64,000 bases of DNA, taken from NCBI RefSeq assembly GCF_041821065.1, contig NZ_JBGUAX010000006.1:1-64000 (forward strand), given 5' to 3'. Origin of the DNA: Egicoccus sp. AB-alg2. GTDB lineage: Bacteria; Actinomycetota; Nitriliruptoria; Nitriliruptorales; Nitriliruptoraceae. Positions within the stretch are counted from its first letter, which is position 1; each line of letters starts with the position of its first letter. The notes under the pieces are model-generated. The model saw nothing but the letters and a program-made list of their open reading frames with translations. It did not search any database and was not told the DNA's origin. The position numbers and the translations under genes are program-made. Shown here one piece after another: positions 8,437-16,071 of this stretch.

Positions 8437-9755
8437 GCCGCGGGGTCGGGCCGCTGATGGCCGTCACCAGCCTGGCGTGGTTGCTCGTGTGGGCCACCAG
8501 CCAGCTGGTCGTGGACCCGCCCCTGCCGACGGGCACGACCGTCCTGGTCGGCGTCGTGGCGACCAACCTCGCCATCCTGGGCTACCCGTCGGTGCTGCGC
8601 GGGCCTCGGCAGCGGTGGCGACGGCGGTCCGGTGACGACGAGGTCGGCGTCGCCTCCGTGGTGCGGCTGGGCGCCGGCCGCGGTGCGCTGCGGCAGGGTC
8701 TGACGCTGGAGGCGGCGGAGCGCACCGTTGACCTGCTGCGTCCGCTGCTCGGTGGGGACGCGGTGGCGATCACCGATCTGGACCGCATGCTGGCCTTCGC
8801 CGGGCCGGGCGCCGACCACCACACCCCCGGCTCCGAGCTGTGGGCGCCCGAGCGGGAACGGGTCGTGCGCTCCGGACGCTCCGCGGTCGGGACGGACCTC
8901 GGCTGTCCGCAGCCTGGCTGTCCGCTGCGCTCGGCGGTGTTCGCGCCCTTGAAGGTCGGTGACGAGGTCGTCGGGACGGTGACGGTCTACCGGCAGACCG
9001 AGGAGCCGCCGCACGTCGAGCTGGTCGAAGGCGTCGCCGGGGTGCTGAGCTTGCACCTGGAGCTGGCCGAGCTGGAGGCGCGGGCGCGCCTGTCGGCCGA
9101 CACGCAGCTGGAGGTGCTGCGCGCGCAGATCAATCCGCACTTCCTGTTCAACGTCCTCAACACGATCGCGTCGAAGGCGCGGACCGACCCGTCCGAGACC
9201 CGCCAGCTGCTGCTGCGCCTGGCGGACTTCTTCCGCTACGCCATCGACCAGCAGGGGCAGTTCGCCGAGTTCGCGCAGGAGTACTTCTTCGTGCGGACGT
9301 ACGTGACGCTGGAGCAGGCCCGGTTCGGCGACGACCTGCGCGTCGAATACGACGTCGACCCGCAGGTGCTGGGCGTGCGGGTGCCGGTGCTGCTCATCCA
9401 GCCGCTGGTGGAGAACGCCATCAAGCATGGCCTCAGCCGCAAGGTCGGCCGCGGCACCGTGATCCTGCGGGCACGCGTCGACCCGCTGGCCAGTTCGCTC
9501 AACGTCCTGGTGCGCGACGACGGGGTCGGGATGGAGCCCGAGACGCTGCAGCGCATCCGCAGCGGCGATGGTGTTGCGCCCGGGGTGCCGGATTCCGACG
9601 GGCACGCCACGAGCCCGCCGCATCGCGGCGGTGGGGTCGGGCTCGCCAACATCGACCAGCGCCTGGGATTGCTGTTCGGTGACCGCTACGACCTCACGGT
9701 GCGCTCACGTCCGGGCGACGGCACCGACGTGCGACTACGCATACCCCTGCGGTGA
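8433..9755 (+). CDS. LytS/YehU-type sensor histidine kinase with GAF-like domain
   Basis: This 440-residue kinase has two N-terminal membrane helices (about 7-26 and 34-55). A GAF-like domain follows (about 85-205), then the His_kinase domain with the phospho-acceptor His236 in QINPHFLFN, and an ATPase domain with N-box PLVENAIKHG and GVGLANI. The GAF part carries a Cys158-Cys163 pair (GCPQPGC) that could bind metal or form a disulfide. It overlaps the symporter before it and the LytTR regulator after it. Related LytS/LytTR pairs in other bacteria sense pyruvate-like carboxylates and control transporters, so it may govern this symporter operon. Confidence 0.92.
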   Translation: MSRGVGPLMAVTSLAWLLVWATSQLVVDPPLPTGTTVLVGVVATNLAILGYPSVLRGPRQRWRRRSGDDEVGVASVVRLGAGRGALRQGLTLEAAERTVDLLRPLLGGDAVAITDLDRMLAFAGPGADHHTPGSELWAPERERVVRSGRSAVGTDLGCPQPGCPLRSAVFAPLKVGDEVVGTVTVYRQTEEPPHVELVEGVAGVLSLHLELAELEARARLSADTQLEVLRAQINPHFLFNVLNTIASKARTDPSETRQLLLRLADFFRYAIDQQGQFAEFAQEYFFVRTYVTLEQARFGDDLRVEYDVDPQVLGVRVPVLLIQPLVENAIKHGLSRKVGRGTVILRARVDPLASSLNVLVRDDGVGMEPETLQRIRSGDGVAPGVPDSDGHATSPPHRGGGVGLANIDQRLGLLFGDRYDLTVRSRPGDGTDVRLRIPLR

Positions 9756-10627
9756 ACGAGGAGCGGACCGTGGGCGAGCACGACGAGGCGGCGCGACCGG
9801 CGCGGTGCCTGCTCGTCGACGACGAGTCTCCCGCCCGCGACGAGTTGCGGTTCCTGCTGTCCGAGGTGGATGGCGTGGTCGTCGTTGGCGAGGCCGCCAC
9901 CGCCGAGGAGGCGCAGGCGCTGCTGGACTCGATCGAGTACGACGTGCTGTTCCTCGACGTGCGCATGCCCGGGATGGGTGGGCTGGAGCTGGCCAGGGCA
10001 CTGCGGGAGCGGGAGCGCTCCCCCGCCGTGATCTTCACGACCGCCTATCCCGAGCACGCCGTGACGGCCTTCGACCTCGAGGCGGTCGACTACCTGGTGA
10101 AGCCCTTCGACGACGAGCGGCTCCACCGCGCCCTGGAACGTGCCCTGGAGCACCGGTCGGGGACCGCGGCGAACCCGTCGCGACCGTCGCCTGCCCGCGG
10201 AGCGGCGTCCGCGTCGGGTGCCGTGCCGTCGTCGGGTGCGGCGCCGGGGTCGGCGCCGCCGGGGGTGGCCGGAGACCCGCCGGGGCACGGGCGCCACGAG
10301 GTAGCCGCGCGCATCCCGGTGCACAAGGGCGACCGCGTCATCCTCGTCGACGAACGCCAGGTCCTGTACGCGCACGCGCGGCGCGGCTACGCCGAGCTCC
10401 GGACCGGTGATGCGACCTTGCTGGCGTCGTTCACGCTCCAGGACCTCGAGCGGCGGTTGTCGTCGGACTTCTGCCGCACGCACCGCTCCTACCTCGTCAA
10501 CCTGCGCCACGTCCGCGAGGTGTTGCCGATGGTCGGGGGTGCGCTCGAGCTGGTGATGGCCGACCGCTCGCGGGTGCCGGTCTCACGCCGGCAGGCCACC
10601 GACGTCCGCCGCCGCCTCGGCATGTGA
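9752..10627 (+). CDS. LytTR-family response regulator
   Basis: This 291-residue regulator has a receiver domain (about 17-130) with phospho-acceptor Asp69 in LFLDVRMPG and the conserved Lys in VKPFDD. A low-complexity Ala/Pro/Gly linker (about 145-180) leads to a C-terminal LytTR DNA-binding domain (about 188-291; FCRTHRSYLVNL, VPVSRR). The GTG start lies inside the kinase stop (GTGA). It is the cognate partner of the kinase and ends the symporter operon. LytTR proteins bind paired direct repeats. I did not find an obvious pair upstream of 6380. Confidence 0.94.
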   Translation: MNEERTVGEHDEAARPARCLLVDDESPARDELRFLLSEVDGVVVVGEAATAEEAQALLDSIEYDVLFLDVRMPGMGGLELARALRERERSPAVIFTTAYPEHAVTAFDLEAVDYLVKPFDDERLHRALERALEHRSGTAANPSRPSPARGAASASGAVPSSGAAPGSAPPGVAGDPPGHGRHEVAARIPVHKGDRVILVDERQVLYAHARRGYAELRTGDATLLASFTLQDLERRLSSDFCRTHRSYLVNLRHVREVLPMVGGALELVMADRSRVPVSRRQATDVRRRLGM

Positions 10628-10679
10628 CACTCGTCGGCGACGCCCCGGTCGCGGGGTCGGTCCCGGACGGTGGCCCGTC

Positions 10680-11924
10680 TCAGACCAGCAGGCGTGACAC
10701 GGCCTCGTCGAGCAGGAACCAGCCGTCCTCGGTGCATTGCAACCGGCCGCAGGCCGTCGTGATCAGGCCGGCGGCCATCGCGTCCTCGAGCGCGAGCGGG
10801 TCCAGCGGCGGGACGTCGGCGGGATGCAGGCCCTCGCGGACCCGGAGGCCGAGCAGGAGGCGTTCCTCGGCCTGCTCGTCGAGGTCGAGGTCCTCGCTGC
10901 CGGAGATCGGTGACTCCCCTGCTTCGACGGCCGCGAGATACCGCGCCGTCGAGCGGGTCGTCCACCAGCGGCGACCAGCGAGATGCCCGTGGGCACCTAC
11001 GCCGACCGCGAGGTAGTCGCCGTGCCGCCAGTACAGCAGGTTGTGGCGGCTGCGCCGCCCCGAGCCCAACGCCCAGTTCGACACCTCGTAGTGCTCGAAT
11101 CCGCCGGCGCCGAGGACCTCACGGGCGATCGCGAACCGGTCGGCTTGCACGTCGTCGTCAGGAGCCGGCAGCACACCCTTGGCGATCGCGCGCCCGAACG
11201 GGGTGCTGTCGTGGATCGTCAGCGCGTACGCGGAGACATGGTCGGTGCCGGCGGCCAGCACGGTCCGCAACGTGTCACGCCAGTCGTCGTCGGTCTCGCC
11301 GGGCGTCCCGAAGATGAGGTCGAGGTTGATCTCCGCGACGCCGGCGGTGCGGGCCTGGTGGACGGCCTCGACGGGGCGCTGCGCGGTGTGGCCTCGCTCG
11401 AGGGTCGTCAGCACCGACGGGGTGAACGACTGCGCCCCCATGGAGACGCGGGTCACGCCCGCCGTGACCAAGGCACCGAACAGGGCCTCGCTGGCCGTCT
11501 CCGGGTTGCACTCGACGGTGACCTCCGCCGTCGGTGCGACGTCGAGTTCCTCGTGGACGGCTCGTACGAGCCCGGCGAGCAGCTCGGGTGGCAGCAGCGT
11601 CGGGGTGCCACCACCGACGAAGATCGAGGTGACCGTCGGCCAGGCGTCGTCGAGAGGGGCGCGCCGGCTGGCGGGGCCGTGGGCACGGCGTCCGGCCGCG
11701 ACCTGGCGGGCGAGGTCACGACGCACGGCCTGCGTGTACCGCTGGAACAGCGCGTCGGTGTCGTCGCGGCCGCCGACGGCCTCGGTCGCGAAGTCGCAGT
11801 AGCCGCAGCGGTGGTGGCAGAAGGGCACGTGCAGGTAGACCCCGAAGCCGGCGGCCGCGCCGGACTCCACGGGGTCGTCGAGCCAGCGCGTTGGCGTCGA
11901 CGCGACGGTCAGAGGCTGGTGCAC
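10680..11924 (-). CDS. hemW: HemW, heme chaperone / radical SAM protein
   Basis: This 414-residue HemN/HemW family member carries the radical SAM cluster motif CX3CX2C (Cys36, Cys40, Cys43 in PFCHHRCGYCDF). FVGGGTPTLL, ECNPE and MGAQSF follow, then the HemN C-terminal domain. It lacks the extra N-terminal region of true coproporphyrinogen dehydrogenase, so HemW is the better name. HemW binds heme and hands it to partners. The GTG start at 11924 lies two bases after the stop of the DUF1269 gene. hemW often sits just downstream of lepA, but here they are about 4.8 kb apart. Confidence 0.92.
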   Translation of the reverse strand: MHQPLTVASTPTRWLDDPVESGAAAGFGVYLHVPFCHHRCGYCDFATEAVGGRDDTDALFQRYTQAVRRDLARQVAAGRRAHGPASRRAPLDDAWPTVTSIFVGGGTPTLLPPELLAGLVRAVHEELDVAPTAEVTVECNPETASEALFGALVTAGVTRVSMGAQSFTPSVLTTLERGHTAQRPVEAVHQARTAGVAEINLDLIFGTPGETDDDWRDTLRTVLAAGTDHVSAYALTIHDSTPFGRAIAKGVLPAPDDDVQADRFAIAREVLGAGGFEHYEVSNWALGSGRRSRHNLLYWRHGDYLAVGVGAHGHLAGRRWWTTRSTARYLAAVEAGESPISGSEDLDLDEQAEERLLLGLRVREGLHPADVPPLDPLALEDAMAAGLITTACGRLQCTEDGWFLLDEAVSRLLV

Positions 11925-11926
11925 GG

Positions 11927-12541
11927 TCAGTCCCAGGGGTCCACGGGCAGCCGCTCGCGTACCGCGGCCGCCAGTTCCGGGTCGGCGGTGGTGGCCAGCA
12001 GGCGAGCCGGGAAGCGGGTCACCTCGTGCAGGGCCCGGGCGCGGTGGCAGTCGCGCACGAGCAGGAACAGCGCCGACTCGCCGTCGGCGAGCTCCTCGCC
12101 CATCTGCTTCATCTGGTCGTCGTCGATGCCGTAGTCGCGCAGCTTGCCGAACAGGCCGCCGGCGGCGGCGCCGAGCGCGCCACCGATCAGCGGCCCACCC
12201 GGGCCGAGGAACAGCCCGGCGAGGATGCCGAGCCAGGCGCCGCCCATCGCCCCGGTGCGCGGCGTCACGTCCCGGGTCTGGGTGATGCGCACCCGGGTAC
12301 CGACGCGGGTGACGATCGCGGCGTCCTCGAGGTCGAGGTGCTGGCGACCGACCAGGCGCATGGTGGCGAGCAGCGCCTCCTGCGCCCGCAGCGGCCCGTC
12401 GAAGACGAACGCCCACAGGTCGGACTTGCTGTCGGCGCGGGCGGCCTGCGCGAGCGCGTCGAGGGCCCGGACCTCCTCACCGGTGAGCGTGTCGCGCGGG
12501 TCCTGCTCGGCCGGGGGCGGCGGTGGCGGGATCTGGCTCAT
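11927..12541 (-). CDS. DUF1269 membrane protein
   Basis: This 204-residue protein starts at an ATG with a GAGGA site, giving a proline-rich head (SQIPPPPPP). A glycine-rich hydrophobic hairpin (GAMGGAWLGILAGLFLGPGG then GGALGAAAGGLFG, about 108-145) is the DUF1269 hallmark, followed by an acidic stretch (DYGIDDDQMKQMGEEL) and a ferredoxin-like end. The family is widespread and has no assigned role; a membrane-linked stress function is often guessed. It is co-transcribed with hemW (two-base gap). Confidence 0.85.
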   Translation of the reverse strand: MSQIPPPPPPAEQDPRDTLTGEEVRALDALAQAARADSKSDLWAFVFDGPLRAQEALLATMRLVGRQHLDLEDAAIVTRVGTRVRITQTRDVTPRTGAMGGAWLGILAGLFLGPGGPLIGGALGAAAGGLFGKLRDYGIDDDQMKQMGEELADGESALFLLVRDCHRARALHEVTRFPARLLATTADPELAAAVRERLPVDPWD

Positions 12542-12628
12542 CGCGGCGTCCTCGAATTGCGGTGGGCGTCGGCGGGCGGGGGGTGCGGTCGGGGACGCCC
12601 CGATGCTCGGTGCCCGGCGTGCCTGTTG

Positions 12629-12661
12629 CGGACGGGAGGCGTCCGTATCGCGTCGTAGCGT
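12629..12661 (+). promoter_or_regulatory. Inverted-repeat operator with -10 box, copy A
   Basis: CGGAC-N7-GTCCG (12629-12645) is followed after ten bases by TAGCGT (12656-12661), about 50 bases upstream of the DinB start. A motif matching it at 28 of 34 positions, with identical spacing, occurs at 44362-44394. The dyad would overlap the -35 region, so a repressor or activator site is likely. Confidence 0.5.
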
Positions 12662-12713
12662 CCACCCGCACGGTACCCGCCGGTACCACACCCATCCGGG
12701 AGAGGAGCTCGGC

Positions 12714-13274
12714 ATGGAGACGCCCCCGCGGCTGGCGCCGCTGCTGGCGCAGTTCGACACCTCGGTCGAGGCCCTGCGCGAACGGCTGGCCGGCGTCGAC
12801 GACCGCGAGTGGCGCTGGGAGCCGGGACCGAACGCGTGGACGGTGCGACCGTTGGACGGCGGCTGGCGACGCGACCGGGAGGACGAGCGGGATCCGGCCG
12901 GCACGGTGCGCACCATCGCCTGGCTGGCCGGGCACCTCGCGGAGATGGGGCTGCTGCGCGCCGACTACACCGACGGGGACTACGAGCTGACGCCCTACGG
13001 ACTGTGCACGCAGTGGCCCGGCACCGCCGCCGAGGGGGTCGCGTTCCTGTTCGAGGGCCTGGGCCGCTGGCGTGCCACGCTGTCCCGAATGAGTGACGGG
13101 GACCTCGACATGGTCGGCCGCAGCCAGATGCCGTGGGGGCTGGACCCGCAGCTGCCGCTCCTGGACATCGTCTGGTGGGTGAACCGCGAGCTCATCCACC
13201 ATGCTGCGGAGATCGCCTACGTCCGCGACCTGTACGGCCAGCTCGGCCGTACCGACGAGGAGCGCAAGCCATGA
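12714..13274 (+). CDS. DinB/YfiT-family protein
   Basis: This 186-residue four-helix DinB-fold protein has candidate metal-ligand histidines in WLAGHLAEM and NRELIHHAAEIAYVRDLY, plus a tryptophan-rich centre (WRWEPGPNAWTV). In actinobacteria the fold includes mycothiol-dependent transferases and maleylpyruvate isomerase relatives. Thiol-dependent detoxification is therefore plausible but unproven. The ATG at 12714 has a GAGAGGAG site. It overlaps the VOC gene by ATGA, and the operator motif at 12629 lies upstream. Confidence 0.85.
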   Translation: METPPRLAPLLAQFDTSVEALRERLAGVDDREWRWEPGPNAWTVRPLDGGWRRDREDERDPAGTVRTIAWLAGHLAEMGLLRADYTDGDYELTPYGLCTQWPGTAAEGVAFLFEGLGRWRATLSRMSDGDLDMVGRSQMPWGLDPQLPLLDIVWWVNRELIHHAAEIAYVRDLYGQLGRTDEERKP

Positions 13275-13726
13275 GCACCCCGATCGGCTTCCAGATCACC
13301 TTCGACGCGTTGGACCCGCACACGCAGGCGCGGTTCTGGGCGGAGGCGCTCGGCTACGAGCTCGAACTGGGCGACGACTTCATCCGCTCCATGCTCGAGC
13401 GGGGCGTCGCGACGCAGGACGACGTGGTCGAGATCGACGGGCATCTGTTCTGGCGCACGGGCGCGGCGATCCGCCATCCCGCCGACCGTGACGTCGGTCC
13501 CTACGACGATCCGGCGCCGCGACGACTGTTGTTCATGGCCGTGCCGGAAGCGAAGTCCGTGAAGAACCGTGTGCATCTTGACCTCAACGTCGGCCACGAC
13601 CACATCGACGCCGAGGTGCAGCGGCTGACGCAGCTCGGCGCGAAGGCGCTGTACTCGATCGACGAGCCCGGGGCCTTCCACACCACGATGGCCGACCCCG
13701 AAGGCAACGAGTTCTGCGTCCAGTAG
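13271..13726 (+). CDS. VOC-superfamily (glyoxalase-like) protein
   Basis: This 151-residue protein has paired beta-alpha-beta-beta-beta modules: FQITFDALDPHTQARFWAEALGYEL at the start, NRVHLDLNV in the middle and MADPEGNEFCVQ at the end. The ends match the actinobacterial glyoxalase-like type, in which a small molecule is bound or turned over. It is coupled to the DinB gene (ATGA), which fits a shared detoxification or resistance function. The substrate cannot be told from sequence. Confidence 0.87.
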   Translation: MSTPIGFQITFDALDPHTQARFWAEALGYELELGDDFIRSMLERGVATQDDVVEIDGHLFWRTGAAIRHPADRDVGPYDDPAPRRLLFMAVPEAKSVKNRVHLDLNVGHDHIDAEVQRLTQLGAKALYSIDEPGAFHTTMADPEGNEFCVQ

Positions 13727-13788
13727 CGGCGGCCAGCCCGGAGCGACTCCCTCCGCCGCAAGGGAACCTGCCGAACCCGCTGCTTCGA

Positions 13789-13798
13789 CCCCCCCCCC
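13789..13798. repeat. Run of ten cytosines
   Basis: A C10 homopolymer lies in the non-coding gap after the VOC gene. Such a run is prone to slippage, but no gene depends on it here. Confidence 0.6.
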
Positions 13799-13829
13799 GG
13801 AGGAGCGGATCCCGCCGCCCACGTCGGAG

Positions 13830-13955
13830 ACCTCGCCGTACACCTGACCGGGCTGCCCCATCGACGCGAGGTTTCCGTCGCTGACGATGGAAACCTCGCC
13901 GTACACCCGAGCGGGCTGCCCCATCGACGCGCGGTTTCCGTCGCTCACCACGGAA
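13830..13955. repeat. Tandem duplication, 2 x 63 bp, each with a hairpin
   Basis: Two adjacent 63-bp copies (13830-13892 and 13893-13955) both begin acctcgccgtacacc and contain gggctgccccatcgacgcg and ggtttccgtcgct. They differ at a handful of positions. Each holds an inverted repeat built on ggtttcc/ggaaacc. The block fills the gap between two convergent genes. Confidence 0.85.
13868..13897. terminator. Hairpin of repeat copy 1
   Basis: A 13-bp stem with one G-T pair (gaggtttccgtcg/cgatggaaacctc) closes on a four-base loop (ctga). It sits between the ends of the VOC and exported-protein genes, so it may stop transcription from both sides. Confidence 0.55.
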
Positions 13956-13958
13956 ACC
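13933..13958. terminator. Hairpin of repeat copy 2
   Basis: A 9-bp perfect stem (ggtttccgt/acggaaacc) with an eight-base loop. It keeps the stem core of copy 1 although its loop has diverged. Confidence 0.5.
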
Positions 13959-13999
13959 CGGCGCCGTCGAGCCGGGCCCGCGCCGGTGGCCGCGTCGCG

Positions 14000-14902
14000 T
14001 CAGCTGCGGGCGGTGCGGACGGCTTGGATCTGGCGAACCTCGAGCTGCTCCGTGCTGGACGGCCCTTCGATCTCGCCGAGGTCGAACTCGCCGTTGAGCT
14101 CCTCCAGGGGCGAGTCCACCACGAACGAGGCGCCGTACACGATCGAGGCCGAGATCGTGTAGGTCCCGTCCGGGTCGTCGAGGGTCGAGGCGACCGCGTA
14201 CGTGTAGGAGCAGTCCGTCGACTGCTCCTCGAACGACCTCGAGGTGTCGTACACCGCACCGGGACCGTCGCAGACCTGCTCGCCGCCGTCTCCCATCGAC
14301 CACACGACACGGCGCGGTTCGAGCGTCGCGGTCACCGAGATCGCTCCCGCGGAAGCGGTCGCGGAGCGCGGCTCCCATGCCTCAGGGTCGATGGCCAGCC
14401 ACGACGCCAGGCCGGTGATGTGTGGGCTCGGCGCAAGCGGCGCCAGCCGCAACTCCCCCGCCACCGCATCGACGGACCCGACGGCCGTTTGGATCACCTC
14501 ACGCAGCAGAGCCTGCGGCCCGACGCCCTCGTCCTCCCCCGGCACATACCACCGGTAGACGAATCCACCACCGTCGCAGTCGACCAGATACCAGCGCGCC
14601 CCCGAGTCGAAGTAGTCGGTGACGACCTGATCCACATACGGATCCCACGACTCTTCCACCGCCGCATACCGGCACGGATTCGCAACGGTGCTGACCTCCC
14701 GGCCGCGAGCCGGTTGCTGCTGAGCTGGTGCGCTGTCGACGGCGCCGATATCAATGCCCTTGCCGTCTTCGACTTCGACAACACAACTTCGCCCCTGGCT
14801 CATGTCAGAGCAAGGATCACCTGCCGATGCAAAGGCCGCGCTGGCGGTCAACAGGACAAGCGCCGCCGCTGCCAATGCCAGTTGGCTGACTTGCTTCAAC
14901 AT
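14000..14902 (-). CDS. Exported protein of unknown function
   Basis: This 300-residue protein has a clear signal peptide (LALAAAALVLLTASAAFASAG, cleavage near residue 26). The mature part has several cysteines (CSDMSQGRSC, NPCRYAA, VDCDGG, QVCDGPG, TDCSYTY) that could form disulfides. The central block (WLAIDPEAW, TATLEPRRVVWSMGDGGEQVC, CSYTYAVAS) resembles small secreted proteins of Streptomyces and relatives, with a beta-rich PKD-like look. No function is known to me. Its start overlaps the lipoprotein gene upstream by seven bases, so the two form one operon. Base composition here is visibly less GC-rich than around it. Confidence 0.8.
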   Translation of the reverse strand: MLKQVSQLALAAAALVLLTASAAFASAGDPCSDMSQGRSCVVEVEDGKGIDIGAVDSAPAQQQPARGREVSTVANPCRYAAVEESWDPYVDQVVTDYFDSGARWYLVDCDGGGFVYRWYVPGEDEGVGPQALLREVIQTAVGSVDAVAGELRLAPLAPSPHITGLASWLAIDPEAWEPRSATASAGAISVTATLEPRRVVWSMGDGGEQVCDGPGAVYDTSRSFEEQSTDCSYTYAVASTLDDPDGTYTISASIVYGASFVVDSPLEELNGEFDLGEIEGPSSTEQLEVRQIQAVRTARS

Positions 14903-15609
14903 TCGTCAGTACCAGCTGGTGACATCTGCGTTACTCGGAGGCGCGGCTCATCCTCGTCGTCCAGTTGCACGAACTCGATGAGCCGGTCCTGGGCGAAAGT
15001 TCCTTCGGGGGCCCGGTAAGTCATCTCGAGTGAATCTGCCGCATATTGACCCGTGCGCGGACCCGTGGTGAAGCATTCACGCACGACCGCAGCGCCGCCC
15101 TCGAACTGGGTGATCCACACACGGTCTACCGACGTATCCGGGGAGCGCTCTACGACAGCGCGGGATGCAAGCGAATCGATGGTCTCTCGCACCGAGTCGA
15201 GCGCAGTCCCGAAGTGGCTGTCCTGAAGCTCACGATCAGTCGATTCTCCGGTCGCGTACGCGGTGTACTCGACGTCATAAGCATTGGCATAAGCGTCGAG
15301 GATGAGTTGTTCGAGTTCGTCGGGGATGTCGTTGTCGGGGTCGGGGGTGAGTTCGGGGAGGGGGGCGTATAGCGGTTCGTCCTCGCCGATGGCCGGCGCG
15401 TCGTCGGCCGGCTCGTCAACCGGCTCCTCGGTGGCTTCCGGCTCGGGCTCGGCTTCGTTCGCCGGTGAGGTCTCGAGTGGCTCCTCGGCCTCGGCGAGCG
15501 GGGCGTCGAGGCCGTCCTCGTCCGCTGCCCCGCTACAGGCGAGCAGCAGCCCGCAGGTAGCGATGCCCGCCACCCCCGTCCGGCTTCTGGAGCCTGCGCG
15601 CCACCTCAC
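14896..15609 (-). CDS. Putative lipoprotein of unknown function
   Basis: This 237-residue protein has a lipobox-like end to its signal peptide (GLLLACSG, Cys25). An acidic Glu/Pro/Ala-rich linker (about 30-95) typical of cell-surface anchoring follows, then a compact domain (LILDAYANAYDVEYTAYATG, ECFTTGPRTGQY). The N-terminal half has low-complexity DNA. It is first of a two-gene operon with the exported protein at 14000. The pair may act together at the envelope. Confidence 0.75.
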   Translation of the reverse strand: MRWRAGSRSRTGVAGIATCGLLLACSGAADEDGLDAPLAEAEEPLETSPANEAEPEPEATEEPVDEPADDAPAIGEDEPLYAPLPELTPDPDNDIPDELEQLILDAYANAYDVEYTAYATGESTDRELQDSHFGTALDSVRETIDSLASRAVVERSPDTSVDRVWITQFEGGAAVVRECFTTGPRTGQYAADSLEMTYRAPEGTFAQDRLIEFVQLDDEDEPRLRVTQMSPAGTDEC

Positions 15610-16057
15610 CGGCGAACCCCCCGTTCGTACTACGTTCTCATGTGTTTTCGCGCGTTCTCGCTACGCGGCGCCCGACCCTACCCACTCCGACTGGGTGGTG
15701 CTAGCCGTTGTCCACAGGGCGGAAGCGCTCGCGCGGGTGCCGCCGTCCGCGCGACAGGAGTGCGGAACTGGCCGAAGGCGGCGCGTCTTCCCAGGCCGGG
15801 GCAACCGCCGCGAGGCGCCGGTCTCGGGGCCCGCCAACGGTTGTCGACCCGCTGGCATGCGACGCGTGCATCTCGTGGGGCACGTCTTGCGCGTCAGGAG
15901 GCACGTATCCGGGCCCGGTCCCGTTCAGCGGCCCCATCGGCGCGGCGCACGAGACCGGTCGCCGGGCGGCCGGCGCCGGCGGGCCGCGCCAGCGTCCGAC
16001 CGGGCGAGCGCCCGGAGCGCCCCCGCTGTCAGCGGGTCGCGCAGGACACGCCCGGTG
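15610..16057. other. Gap without a recognisable gene
   Basis: About 450 bases lie between two minus-strand genes. Short open frames exist on both strands but lack ribosome sites and protein-like composition. The left part, including gttctcatgtgttttcgcg, is AT-richer than its surroundings and may hold the promoter of the lipoprotein operon. A lone TTGTCCACA (15708-15716) matches a DnaA box but has no partners. Confidence 0.5.
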
Positions 16058-16071
16058 TCAGCGGGTCGCGC
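16027..16071. repeat. Short direct repeat at the 3' end of the FMN-binding protein gene
   Basis: tgtcagcgggtcgcgc occurs at 16027-16042 and again at 16056-16071 (period 29). The second copy contains the stop codon and last codons of the gene at 16058. It looks like a local tandem duplication. Confidence 0.7.

Noticed and set aside
13217-13951. Minus-strand open frame encoding a repeated VSDGN-ASMGQP-VYGEVS peptide
   Set aside because: It runs antisense through the VOC gene and follows from the 63-bp period being a multiple of three. Changes between the copies alter residues freely.
15708-15716. TTGTCCACA, a perfect DnaA box
   Set aside because: Only one copy was noticed, with no AT-rich unwinding region and no dnaA/dnaN nearby, so it is not an origin.
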